From Schaedlerella arabinosiphila (lineage in GTDB: Bacteria; Bacillota; Clostridia; Lachnospirales; Lachnospiraceae), in NCBI RefSeq assembly GCF_003885045.1, contig NZ_RHJS01000002.1, positions 2,294,001 through 2,358,000 on the forward strand: a stretch of DNA of 64,000 nucleotides, written 5' to 3'. Position 1 is the stretch's first letter. Each line of letters opens with the position of its first letter. Below the pieces are notes generated by a model that saw only the letters and a list, made by a program, of their open reading frames with translations, was not told where the DNA came from and did not search any database. Of this stretch, positions 9,627-17,180 are shown one piece after another. The translations under genes were made by a program, and so were the position numbers.

Positions 9627-9661
9627 AAAAAAGCACTCAGGTCAATCCTAAGTGCTTTTTT
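9627..9661 (-). terminator. Rho-independent terminator after the spore protein gene
   Basis: An 11-bp perfect inverted repeat (arms 9627-9637 and 9651-9661, GC core GCACT/AGTGC) with a 13-base loop, flanked by an A-run on one side and a T-run on the other. It sits 24 bp after the spore protein stop. The symmetric A/T flanks mean it could also act in the other direction. Confidence 0.85.
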
Positions 9662-9684
9662 CTTTTGCTATTTCGCGTTTTTTA

Positions 9685-9891
9685 CTATTTGCCTGCCATC
9701 TGCTTTTCCTGCTGCTCGATCATCTTCTTGACCATATATCCGCCTACGGAACCGTTCTGTCTGGATGTCAGGTCACCGTTGTATCCGTCTGTCAACGGTA
9801 CTCCCAGTTCGTCTGCTACCTCATACTTAAATTTGTCAAGTGCACCCTTTGCCTCCGGTACTGCTGCTCGATTTGTTGAACGACTTGCCAT
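9685..9891 (-). CDS. Alpha/beta-type small acid-soluble spore protein
   Basis: 68 residues from the ATG at 9891, which follows AGGAGG; a longer upstream extension of the frame is not conserved. The sequence carries both family signatures: the germination protease cleavage region KYEVADELGV and the C-terminal LTSRQNGSVGGYMVKKMI. These proteins coat DNA in the spore core and protect it, and are degraded at outgrowth. It is single-gene, with its own terminator. Expression in the forespore is expected; I could not identify a convincing sigma-G promoter in the 200 bp upstream, which are rich in GTTAC/GTAAC motifs. Confidence 0.95.
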   Translation of the reverse strand: MASRSTNRAAVPEAKGALDKFKYEVADELGVPLTDGYNGDLTSRQNGSVGGYMVKKMIEQQEKQMAGK

Positions 9892-10093
9892 TTTATTTTT
9901 CCTCCTTTTGCAACTTTTTGTAACTTGATCGTTACTTCTTCGGTTTTTTGTAACAAGTTGTTTTTTTGTTACAACCATATTATATGGAGGATTCCTTCTT
10001 TTACACTGGAAGTTGTTTCCAAATGCATGTTTCTGTATTTATCGCAATTCCGGGCCTTCTTCGCTGTGCACAGCTTCCTCTTCTTTTCGGCAT

Positions 10094-12154
10094 TTACAGC
10101 GTTGTTTCCAGGGCATTTCGAGAAAGCATCTGGCCCATCGCTTTTTTCAGGCAGGCGTGCTTCTGCCGTTCGAGTCCTGGATCTTCATCCAAAATTCCTG
10201 CGGCGGCCTCGCTTGCAGCTTTCAAAATTTTCGCGTCCTGGAACACGTCCCCCAGCCGGAAATCCATGATCCCGCTCTGGCGGATACCGAACAGATCCCC
10301 GGGGCCGCGCAGACGCAGGTCCTCCCCGGCAATGAAAAAGCCGTCGTTGGATTGATTTAAAATCTCCAGCCGCTCCCTGGTCTCTTCCGACCTGGAGGCG
10401 CTCATAAATATACAGTAGGATTGGTGAACGCCCCGCCCCACCCGGCCCCGAAGCTGATGAAGCTGGGCAAGCCCGAACCGTTCGGAATTTTCAATCATAA
10501 TCACGGACGCATTGGGAACGTCGATCCCCACCTCAATGACTGTCGTGGAGACCAGCACCTGGATCTCATTTTTTGCAAACGCATCCATGATCTCGTCTTT
10601 TTCCGCCTGCTTCATTTTTCCATGCAGATAAGCCACCGTAATGCCTTTTCCCAGAGCGTCCCTTACGATCTCCGTATAGTCCGTCACATTCTCCACCTCC
10701 AGGCTGTCGCTTTCTTCCACCATGGGGCAGATGATATAGCACTGTCTCCCGGAGCAGATCTGTTTTTTCATAAAGCGGTAGGCGGTCTCCCGATAGCCGG
10801 TATCCACCACGCAGTTTTTGATGGGAAGCCTGTTTTTGGGAAGCTCGCCGATCACGGAAATGTCCAGATCCCCGTATAGAATGATGGCCAGCGTCCGCGG
10901 AATGGGCGTGGCGCTCATAACCAGGATGTGGGGGCACACGCCTTTTGCGGCAAGCCGCTCCCTCTGCCTGACGCCGAAGCGGTGCTGCTCGTCGGTCACC
11001 ACCAGCGCAAGATCCCGATACGTTACCTTTTCCTGGATCAGGGCATGGGTCCCGATGATCAGATTTGACTCCCCGGACGCAATCCGCTCACAGGCGTCCC
11101 TCTTTTCCTTTCCTGTCATGGAACCGGTCAGAAGTTCAGCCCGCAGCATAATCCCATACTCTGCAAGCATATTCCTGATATTTTCAAAATGCTGTCTTGC
11201 AAGCACCTCCGTGGGCGCCATCATGGCCGCCTGGTAGCCGTTTAAGCCCGCAAACATCATGGCAAGCAGCGCCACGATGGTTTTCCCCGAGCCTACGTCT
11301 CCCTGTACAAGCCGGGACATCACATGGGTCCCGGACATGTCCTGCCGGATCTCCCGCCACACAGACTTCTGAGCACCCGTCAGCTCATAGGGCAGCCGTT
11401 CCAAAAACTGTCCGATCTGTTCCTGCTCCCGGAAGCAGTATGGATTGAGCACCCGTTCCTTCTGCTCCTTCATCATGCGCAGGGACAGGATGAACAGCAG
11501 AAACTCCTCAAACACCAGCCGTTCCCGTGCCTGATAAAATTCCTCTTTTGTCTCCGGAAAATGGATTCCCCGGATGGCCTGTTCATAGGAAACCAGGGCA
11601 AAGCTTTCCTGTATGTCCCGGGGCAGAATCCCTTCCCCGATGCCCAGGGCTTCCACCGCCTGTCTGATGGCTTTGATAACCGCATTGTTGGTCAATCCGG
11701 TGGTGAGAGGGTACACCGGCTGCAGGGACGCTCTCTTTTCTTCATATTTTATGCTGGGGTAAAAGAGCTCCGGGTGCTCCATCACAAGCCCGTCCTTTTT
11801 CCGGACGATCCTGCCCCGCAGTGTGACCGCCCCACCCCGGGCAAGCGTCGTTCTCAAAAACGGCATCCGAAACCAGATGACCTTCAAGGTTCCCGTAAGA
11901 TCCTTTACATAGAGGGTGGTGATCTGCATCTTCTGGCTGCCCGACACCTGTACCCTTCCGTAGATGGCCCCGGAGACCGTCATGGTATGGCCCTCCTCCA
12001 GCTCCCCGATGGCCGAGGGGTCCTCATAGACCTCATATCCCCGGGGATAGTAGCGAAGCAGGTCGCCGACGGTGCGGATTCCTACTTTTCCGAAGGTTTT
12101 CTCAGCCTTCTCACCGATTCCTTTGATTTCCCTGATTCCTGATCTTTCATCCAT
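10094..12154 (-). CDS. recG: ATP-dependent DNA helicase RecG
   Basis: 686 residues, full length for RecG. The N-terminal wedge/OB domain (about 1-230) contains MTVSGAIYGRVQVSG. The helicase motifs follow: GDVGSGKT (Walker A), DEQHRFG (motif II), SATPIPRT (motif III), and the C-terminal QLRGRVGRG (motif VI). It remodels stalled forks and branched DNA. It lies 16 bp downstream of the FakA-like gene, matching the common Bacillota order yloU-yloV-recG. The Shine-Dalgarno is weak, suggesting coupling to the gene before it. Confidence 0.97.
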   Translation of the reverse strand: MDERSGIREIKGIGEKAEKTFGKVGIRTVGDLLRYYPRGYEVYEDPSAIGELEEGHTMTVSGAIYGRVQVSGSQKMQITTLYVKDLTGTLKVIWFRMPFLRTTLARGGAVTLRGRIVRKKDGLVMEHPELFYPSIKYEEKRASLQPVYPLTTGLTNNAVIKAIRQAVEALGIGEGILPRDIQESFALVSYEQAIRGIHFPETKEEFYQARERLVFEEFLLFILSLRMMKEQKERVLNPYCFREQEQIGQFLERLPYELTGAQKSVWREIRQDMSGTHVMSRLVQGDVGSGKTIVALLAMMFAGLNGYQAAMMAPTEVLARQHFENIRNMLAEYGIMLRAELLTGSMTGKEKRDACERIASGESNLIIGTHALIQEKVTYRDLALVVTDEQHRFGVRQRERLAAKGVCPHILVMSATPIPRTLAIILYGDLDISVIGELPKNRLPIKNCVVDTGYRETAYRFMKKQICSGRQCYIICPMVEESDSLEVENVTDYTEIVRDALGKGITVAYLHGKMKQAEKDEIMDAFAKNEIQVLVSTTVIEVGIDVPNASVIMIENSERFGLAQLHQLRGRVGRGVHQSYCIFMSASRSEETRERLEILNQSNDGFFIAGEDLRLRGPGDLFGIRQSGIMDFRLGDVFQDAKILKAASEAAAGILDEDPGLERQKHACLKKAMGQMLSRNALETTL

Positions 12155-12170
12155 TTTTCTTATGAAGCCC

Positions 12171-13853
12171 TTATTCCACAGATATCACATAATAGTAAAT
12201 GGGCTGTCCCCCGCTGTGTACATCCACATCTGCTTCAGGATACAGCTCTGCGATCTCCTCGCCGAACCTCTTGGCATCCTCTTCCAGAATATCCTCCCCG
12301 TAGTAGAGGCTGATCATCTCTGTATCCTCGTCCGTCATCTTCTCCAGCATTTCCCTGGCCGTTGCCTCCACGGACTGGCCCACCGAAAGGATTCCCGCGT
12401 CTCCGATCCCCATGATGTCTCCCTCATGGATCTCCTTGTCGTCGATGTGGGTATCGCGGACTGCGTAGGTCACCTGCCCGGTCTTCACATTGGTGATCTC
12501 TTCCAGCATGGCCTCCTCGTTGGTATCCACATCCGCGTCCGGCATATAGCTGATCACCGCCGTGATCCCCTGCGGAACCGTCTTCGTCGGGATCACGATC
12601 ACGTCCTTATCCTTCACCAGTGACCGGGCCTGGTTGGCCGCCAGCACGATGTTCTTATTGTTGGGCAGGATGAAGATATGGTCCGCATTGACATGGTCAA
12701 TGGCAGTCAGCATATCCTCTGTACTCGGATTCATGGTCTGCCCGCCTTCTATAATATAGTCCACACCCAGCTCTTTGAATATGCCGTTCATCCCTTCGCC
12801 GATGGACACGGCGATAAATCCAACGGACTTCCGTGGTTCTCTGGGCGCTTTCTGCTCTTTCTTCTTTGCGGCCTCTGCCTGCTCTGCCGCTATCTTCTCC
12901 GCGTCGCGGATCAGCTTCTCCTGGTGCTCCTCACGCATGTTGTCGATCTTCATACGGGAAAGCTGCCCGTAGGTCAACGCCTTCTGGATCGCCAGCCCCG
13001 GATCGTTGGTATGGACATGTACCTTCACCACGTCCTCATCCGCCACACACACAATGGAATCCCCTATGGATTCCAGATACGCCTTGAAGGTCTCCTCGTC
13101 CTGCTCAGAAAACTCCTGCTCTGTCATGATGATAAATTCCGTACAGTAGCCGAACCGGATATCCGCCTCCGCCTGGTCTTTTGGCTTCACCATCTTGACT
13201 GCAGGCCCTGTTTCGATGGCGCTGTAGTCGATCTCCTTTCCCTGGAACACATCGTAAGCGCCGTTTAAGACCTCGATCAGACCCTGTCCGCCGGAATCTA
13301 CAACTCCCGCTTCCTTGAGAACCGGAAGCATCTCCGGGGTCTTCTCCAACACTTCTTTCGCGTATCCGATGGTCTCGGGAATAAAGACTTCCAGATCCTC
13401 CATGGTCTCCGCCAGTTCACGGGCCTTCTCGGAAAGCCCTCTGGCAACCGTGAGGATGGTGCCTTCCTTCGGCTTCATGACCGCCTTATATGCCGTTGCC
13501 GTTGCACGTTCACAGGCTGACGCAAGAACCGATACGTCGATCTCCTCATACTCCCGGATCTCTTTGGTAAATCCTCGCAGAAGCTGGGAAAGAATGACGC
13601 CGGAATTCCCCCTGGCCCCGCGCAGGGAACCGGAAGAGATCGCCTTGGATACGGACTTCATGTCAGCCTTCTCCAACGCACCGACTTCCTTTGCGGCAGA
13701 CATGATGGTCAGAGTCATATTCGTTCCCGTGTCGCCGTCCGGGACCGGGAATACATTCAGTTCATTGATCACTTCTTTTTTCGCTTCCAGATTCGCTGCT
13801 CCGGCAAGAAACATCTTCGTAAACAGCTCCGCATTTATCGTTTTCGTTGCCAC
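12171..13853 (-). CDS. DAK2-domain protein, FakA/YloV-like fatty acid kinase
   Basis: 560 residues. The N-terminal DAK2 kinase domain (about 1-200) has NVFPVPDGDTGTNMTLT and GARGNSGVILSQLLRG, the ATP/Mg-binding loops of dihydroxyacetone-kinase-like enzymes. The C-terminal half is the DegV-like/YloV domain. In Staphylococcus aureus the homologue FakA phosphorylates fatty acids bound to FakB proteins; no fakB is in this window. Translation starts at a GTG with AAGGAGG at good spacing. It is 14 bp after the Asp23-type gene and 16 bp before recG. Confidence 0.92.
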   Translation of the reverse strand: MATKTINAELFTKMFLAGAANLEAKKEVINELNVFPVPDGDTGTNMTLTIMSAAKEVGALEKADMKSVSKAISSGSLRGARGNSGVILSQLLRGFTKEIREYEEIDVSVLASACERATATAYKAVMKPKEGTILTVARGLSEKARELAETMEDLEVFIPETIGYAKEVLEKTPEMLPVLKEAGVVDSGGQGLIEVLNGAYDVFQGKEIDYSAIETGPAVKMVKPKDQAEADIRFGYCTEFIIMTEQEFSEQDEETFKAYLESIGDSIVCVADEDVVKVHVHTNDPGLAIQKALTYGQLSRMKIDNMREEHQEKLIRDAEKIAAEQAEAAKKKEQKAPREPRKSVGFIAVSIGEGMNGIFKELGVDYIIEGGQTMNPSTEDMLTAIDHVNADHIFILPNNKNIVLAANQARSLVKDKDVIVIPTKTVPQGITAVISYMPDADVDTNEEAMLEEITNVKTGQVTYAVRDTHIDDKEIHEGDIMGIGDAGILSVGQSVEATAREMLEKMTDEDTEMISLYYGEDILEEDAKRFGEEIAELYPEADVDVHSGGQPIYYYVISVE

Positions 13854-13867
13854 GACAAGTATCCTCC

Positions 13868-14230
13868 TTAATCTATCACTCTGACACCTTCGACGAAGAT
13901 GTTGATTTTCTCCACCGTCATACCTGTAAATTCTTCCACCTTGTACTTGACATTATTCACCAGGTTGTCAGACACTGACAGGATATTCACACCATATGAC
14001 ACAATCACATGAAAATTCAAAGTGAGGTTGTTCTCCTCGGAAATCGCAATCTGGATTCCATGGGTCAGGCTTTCCTTTTTCAGTAATCTTACCAGTCCGT
14101 CCGTCATGCTGACGGCCGCCATCCCGACAATGCCGAAACACTCTACCGCAACGGAACCGGCATACTTCGCAATCACGTCAGGATTGATCGTGATAATCCC
14201 CAAATCCGTAGTCATACTGCCTTTCATCAT
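13868..14230 (-). CDS. Asp23/Gls24 family protein (YloU-like)
   Basis: 120 residues matching the small Asp23 family: a central segment EEFTGMTVEKINIFVEGVR and the early YAGSVAVECFGIVGMA. Family members are often envelope-stress or membrane-associated proteins; in this position (yloU-fakA-recG) the role is not defined. It is the first gene of the operon, with a sigma-A promoter about 75 bp upstream and a GGGGG site before the ATG. Confidence 0.9.
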   Translation of the reverse strand: MMKGSMTTDLGIITINPDVIAKYAGSVAVECFGIVGMAAVSMTDGLVRLLKKESLTHGIQIAISEENNLTLNFHVIVSYGVNILSVSDNLVNNVKYKVEEFTGMTVEKINIFVEGVRVID

Positions 14231-14304
14231 ATATGGACCCCCTATTCTTTGTCGAGTGCTTCCGGGGGCGGACGAATCCCAGAAAAGCCCCGGAAAGTAT
14301 TCCT

Positions 14305-14333
14305 ATTATACTCTTTTTGGATAAACTTTACAA
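14305..14333 (-). promoter_or_regulatory. Sigma-A promoter for the yloU-fakA-recG operon
   Basis: On the minus strand TTGTAA (14333-14328) and a perfect TATAAT (14310-14305) are separated by 17 bp, ending about 75 bp before the Asp23 gene. Confidence 0.75.
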
Positions 14334-14434
14334 TACTGAGATTCAAACTTGAATCGCAAAACAAATATTTTCTATATATTGTTTTCCATTTTTCAATTTT
14401 TTTTCAAAAACCCTGTGAGAAATGTAAAAAAAGC

Positions 14435-14463
14435 TTGCAATCATCGGCTCTATCTGCTAGAAT
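14435..14463 (+). promoter_or_regulatory. Sigma-A promoter of rpmB
   Basis: TTGCAA (14435-14440), a 17-bp spacer and TAGAAT (14458-14463), 52 bp upstream of the rpmB start. It is divergent from the operon promoter at 14305-14333. Confidence 0.75.
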
Positions 14464-14515
14464 ATGGGTGTTGTGAGTCCATCGGACAATTTTCAGATTG
14501 TTAGGAGGTGCAGTG

Positions 14516-14701
14516 ATGGCAAAATGTGCTATTTGTGATAAGGGTGCCCATTTCGGTAATAATGTAAGTCACTCTCATAGAAAAACACCAAAAATGTGGA
14601 AATCAAACATAAAATCTGTTCGCGTTAAGACAGAAGGCGGATCCAAGAAAATGTACGTATGTACATCCTGTCTGAAATCCGGACGTGTAGAACGCGCTTA
14701 A
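14516..14701 (+). CDS. rpmB: 50S ribosomal protein L28
   Basis: 61 residues from the ATG at 14516, preceded by TTAGGAGGTG; the six codons upstream of it are not part of the family. The sequence MAKCAICDKGAHFGNNVSHS is typical of L28. Two cysteine pairs (CAIC near the start, CTSC near the end) make a zinc-binding version, in contrast to zinc-free paralogues. It is single-gene, with its own promoter and a strong terminator. Confidence 0.97.
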   Translation: MAKCAICDKGAHFGNNVSHSHRKTPKMWKSNIKSVRVKTEGGSKKMYVCTSCLKSGRVERA

Positions 14702-14751
14702 AAGCTGCAGGCTGATTTTATTGCTTCAGTACTTTATATTTGATGACACGG

Positions 14752-14786
14752 AAAAAACCAGTATCTCTCGCGGATACTGGTTTTTT
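14752..14786. terminator. Bidirectional terminator between rpmB and the small membrane protein gene
   Basis: A perfect 14-bp stem (14752-14765 with 14773-14786) and a 7-base loop. The arms begin and end in six A/T, so the hairpin has a U-tract in both directions. It serves convergent rpmB (plus) and the 46-codon gene (minus). Confidence 0.92.
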
Positions 14787-14852
14787 ATATGCCATTGTAT
14801 GCAAAAAATGCTCAGAAACGCTGTCGGTGGAAGGTTTTCTGTATCCTGTCTG

Positions 14853-14993
14853 TCATTTGCAGAACAGCACGTATCCCGCCGCCAGGCATACGCAGAACAG
14901 CATCACTCTTAAAATCGATGTGGAAGGGATCAGCAGAATCAAAAACATTCCCATTGCAGCACAAAGTAAGGCAAAACCAATCATCCGCTTCAT
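14853..14993 (-). CDS. Small membrane protein of unknown function (46 residues)
   Basis: A short minus-strand frame starting at an ATG at 14993 and ending in TGA at 14853. The product is almost wholly hydrophobic: two probable membrane helices (about 5-22 and 27-44) separated by a short polar turn (PSTSILR). An AGGAT sequence lies about 8 bp upstream of the start. It follows ytfJ on the same strand by about 100 bp and is followed by a strong bidirectional terminator, which supports a real transcribed gene. I do not recognise a family; a role linked to the sporulation or envelope genes upstream is only a guess. Confidence 0.6.
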   Translation of the reverse strand: MKRMIGFALLCAAMGMFLILLIPSTSILRVMLFCVCLAAGYVLFCK

Positions 14994-15089
14994 AATCAAA
15001 ATCCTGACTGCTGTTGTTACACTTACATTATCTTATGCCTTAAGGGCTTCATTTATTCCTGATCCGCCCACGGAAACGTGAAATACGGG

Positions 15090-15494
15090 TCACTCCTTTT
15101 CGAGCTCTTCCGCCGCGTCCAGGATATCCGCCACATCCTCCTCCGTCACCTTGTCCTCTTTTCTGGTGGTGATCTTGTCCAGGACTTCCGGCACAAGGTC
15201 AAACAGCTTGGTGATCGTATCCTGATTCTTGATATTCACCAGTCTGGTGGTGCCGTCCTTGATGACCAGGACTGCGCTGGGCGTTATTTTTCCGCCGACG
15301 CCGCCCATTCCCTTATCCTTTTTATCACTCAGATTGGAGCCGGCTCCGATTCCAAACGATACGTCGATCAGCGGAAGAACCGTGATATTGTCTACATGTA
15401 CCGCATCCCCTACCACCGTCTTGCTGGAAACGAGCCCGTCCACTCCCTTGAGCAGGGCTTCTACCGTAGTTTTCAAATTATTTGTTTCCGACAT
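15090..15494 (-). CDS. ytfJ: GerW/YtfJ family sporulation protein
   Basis: 134 residues. The N-terminal part has the conserved SSKTVVGDAVHVDNITVLPLIDVSFGIG core followed by the glycine-rich GMGGVGGKITPSAVLV typical of YtfJ (GerW), and the tail is acidic. The protein is found in spores and is needed for normal germination in B. subtilis. AGGAGG precedes the ATG. It is directly downstream of the DUF2953 (YtfI-like) gene, the same pair as ytfI-ytfJ in Bacillus. Confidence 0.93.
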   Translation of the reverse strand: MSETNNLKTTVEALLKGVDGLVSSKTVVGDAVHVDNITVLPLIDVSFGIGAGSNLSDKKDKGMGGVGGKITPSAVLVIKDGTTRLVNIKNQDTITKLFDLVPEVLDKITTRKEDKVTEEDVADILDAAEELEKE

Positions 15495-15524
15495 CTTTTT
15501 ATTCCTCCTAGCAAATGCACTTTT

Positions 15525-16781
15525 TTACTTTCTTAACCTGGCTGCCAGCCGTCTTGCATCCTTGATCGTTCGTCTTACGTTTCGGCTCCAGAGAAGATTC
15601 CATCCCATTGCCGCCGCAGGCAGCAGGCGCAGGGAACCGCCGACCGACAGTCTGCCTTCCAGCACCTTCTCCTCAAAATCCGGGGAACATCTGACATGAT
15701 CCCCCCAGTATGGAAACGCCATGCTCAGCCCTGCCAGCACTCTCCCTGTCAGCGAAGGGTCCTCAAACCCAAACCGGATCTCCCCCGCAACACGCCTGGG
15801 CCTTAACCTGAAGAGCATCTTTTTCAATTCGGCAAGGCACTTTTGAAACGCCGACTGATGGATCTCGCTTGTCAGAAACCCCGTCACGATCTCTTTCTTT
15901 TCCAACAATATCCTTATTTTAGCACACATCCTGTCAAATGTATATTTGATCTTTTCAAAAAAGGCAGCGATTTTATCGGTCAGTGATTTTTTCTGCTCCT
16001 CATTTCCGGTACTGTGTTCCTCCCCGGCCCCCGCTGCTTTCCCGGCGCTGTCCGGTCTCTCCTTTTCGATAGCTGCGGGACTTTCTGAGGCAGTTTCTGA
16101 TTTCTGATCTTCAACGGCTGCGGGACTTTCCAAGACAATTTCTGGTTTCTGATCCTCAATAGCTGCGGGACTTTCTGAGGCAGTTTCTGATTTTTGCTCT
16201 TCAACGGCTGCGGAACTTTCCGAGACACTCTCGATTTTCTGATTCTCAACAGCCATAGACTTTACCTGTATCCGTTCCACTTCTCCGGATTCTTCTGCCT
16301 TTGGCTTGGCGGCGTTCCTTTGTTCTTCTGCCGTCACTTCCGGACTATCTGCTCCGCTCTCTTTCGTCTCTTCCTCCGCTTCCGGATTCTTTACTCCGGT
16401 CTCTTTCGTTTCTTTTTCCTCCGGCTCTACTGCAATCCGTTCCAGTTCTTCCTCCCCGGCTTTCGCCAGATCACAGGCCGCTTCCTCCGTCTTCTCTTCT
16501 GCTTCCTCCGCGGCCGCCTGATTCCCCAGCCTGATCCACGCTGCCCGGATATTCCAGGAAAACTTTTTGTTCTGGTATCGGAAGCTTCCGCTGACCAGAC
16601 GGAAAAAAATCCGAAATCTCACGCCCGCCTCCAGATCCGGCAGGGCTCCGGGGCAGTCTACCTCCGCCTCGTAGCACAGAGGCGTAAAAAGCGTGGCCGC
16701 CAGCACCAGGACCAGAAGCCCCAATACCGCCAGCAGTATCCAGCCTATCAGTTTTAAAATGAACAACATCACCTGCAACAT
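15525..16781 (-). CDS. DUF2953 (YtfI-like) membrane protein with repetitive acidic linker
   Basis: 418 residues from the ATG at 16781. One N-terminal membrane helix (about 3-27) is followed by a conserved stretch, then a long, low-complexity Glu/Ala/Ser linker (about 100-260) containing 15-residue tandem repeats, and finally a C-terminal DUF2953 region with RPRRVAGEIRFGFEDPSLTGRVL. The longer upstream frame is excluded because it would overlap the neighbouring gene and adds non-conserved sequence. YtfI is a sporulation-associated membrane protein of unknown biochemistry. The long linker is unusual: Bacillus relatives are much shorter. One base separates it from the upstream hypothetical gene, so they are coupled. 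Confidence 0.85.
   Translation of the reverse strand: MLQVMLFILKLIGWILLAVLGLLVLVLAATLFTPLCYEAEVDCPGALPDLEAGVRFRIFFRLVSGSFRYQNKKFSWNIRAAWIRLGNQAAAEEAEEKTEEAACDLAKAGEEELERIAVEPEEKETKETGVKNPEAEEETKESGADSPEVTAEEQRNAAKPKAEESGEVERIQVKSMAVENQKIESVSESSAAVEEQKSETASESPAAIEDQKPEIVLESPAAVEDQKSETASESPAAIEKERPDSAGKAAGAGEEHSTGNEEQKKSLTDKIAAFFEKIKYTFDRMCAKIRILLEKKEIVTGFLTSEIHQSAFQKCLAELKKMLFRLRPRRVAGEIRFGFEDPSLTGRVLAGLSMAFPYWGDHVRCSPDFEEKVLEGRLSVGGSLRLLPAAAMGWNLLWSRNVRRTIKDARRLAARLRK
16063..16256 (-). repeat. 45-bp tandem repeat inside the DUF2953 gene
   Basis: Four to five imperfect 45-bp units encode variants of AAxEDQKSExASESP. The second and fourth units are nearly identical at the DNA level (ending GCGGGACTTTCTGAGGCAG in plus orientation). 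Such arrays change copy number readily by slippage without shifting frame. Confidence 0.85.
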
Positions 16782-16782
16782 T

Positions 16783-17127
16783 TTACGCCAGCCCTTCCTC
16801 AAATCTTCCCTGCCGCCCGGCAAGGAATCCCCGGATATCCGTATCCCCCGTCTCCTCCAGCACCTCCCGGACGATCTCCTCCACCAGGTATACGGCGGCA
16901 TCGTACCCGTCCGCAATACCTACCACAAAGATCTCCGCGTCGTCGTACCAGGGCTGCTGCAGAAGGAGCGCCGGATAAAATTCCAGATGGTTCTGCTCCC
17001 CCTGCGCCAGTGTCAGCACATAGACCGACGGCTGCACAGTCCTTTCCATCAGCTTTTTCAGTATTTTGTTTTTCCTGCGTTTTAATCCGTCGCTCACATA
17101 CAAATCACAATAACATTTTATCCGCAT
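16783..17127 (-). CDS. Conserved hypothetical protein (114 residues)
   Basis: Starts at an ATG at 17127 after AAGGGAAGGG; the upstream extension of the frame is glycine/proline-rich and not convincing. No membrane helix or signal peptide. The protein is mixed alpha/beta with a hydrophobic centre (PSVYVLTLAQ, YPALLLQQPW, AEIFVVGIADGYDAAVYLV) and an acidic C-terminal helix. I do not recognise a family. It is placed between a cell-elongation PBP and the DUF2953 gene in one operon, so a role in envelope growth or sporulation is possible but unproven. Confidence 0.75.
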   Translation of the reverse strand: MRIKCYCDLYVSDGLKRRKNKILKKLMERTVQPSVYVLTLAQGEQNHLEFYPALLLQQPWYDDAEIFVVGIADGYDAAVYLVEEIVREVLEETGDTDIRGFLAGRQGRFEEGLA

Positions 17128-17180
17128 GATTCCCTTCCCTTTATCCGGCTGCCCTCCCGGCGGACCTCCCCGAACCGTCC

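Noticed and set aside
9892..10093. Clustered GTTAC/GTAAC motifs upstream of the spore protein gene as a protein binding array
   Set aside because: The copies are irregular in spacing and orientation and the region is AT-rich; I could not define a consistent unit, nor a convincing sigma-G promoter.
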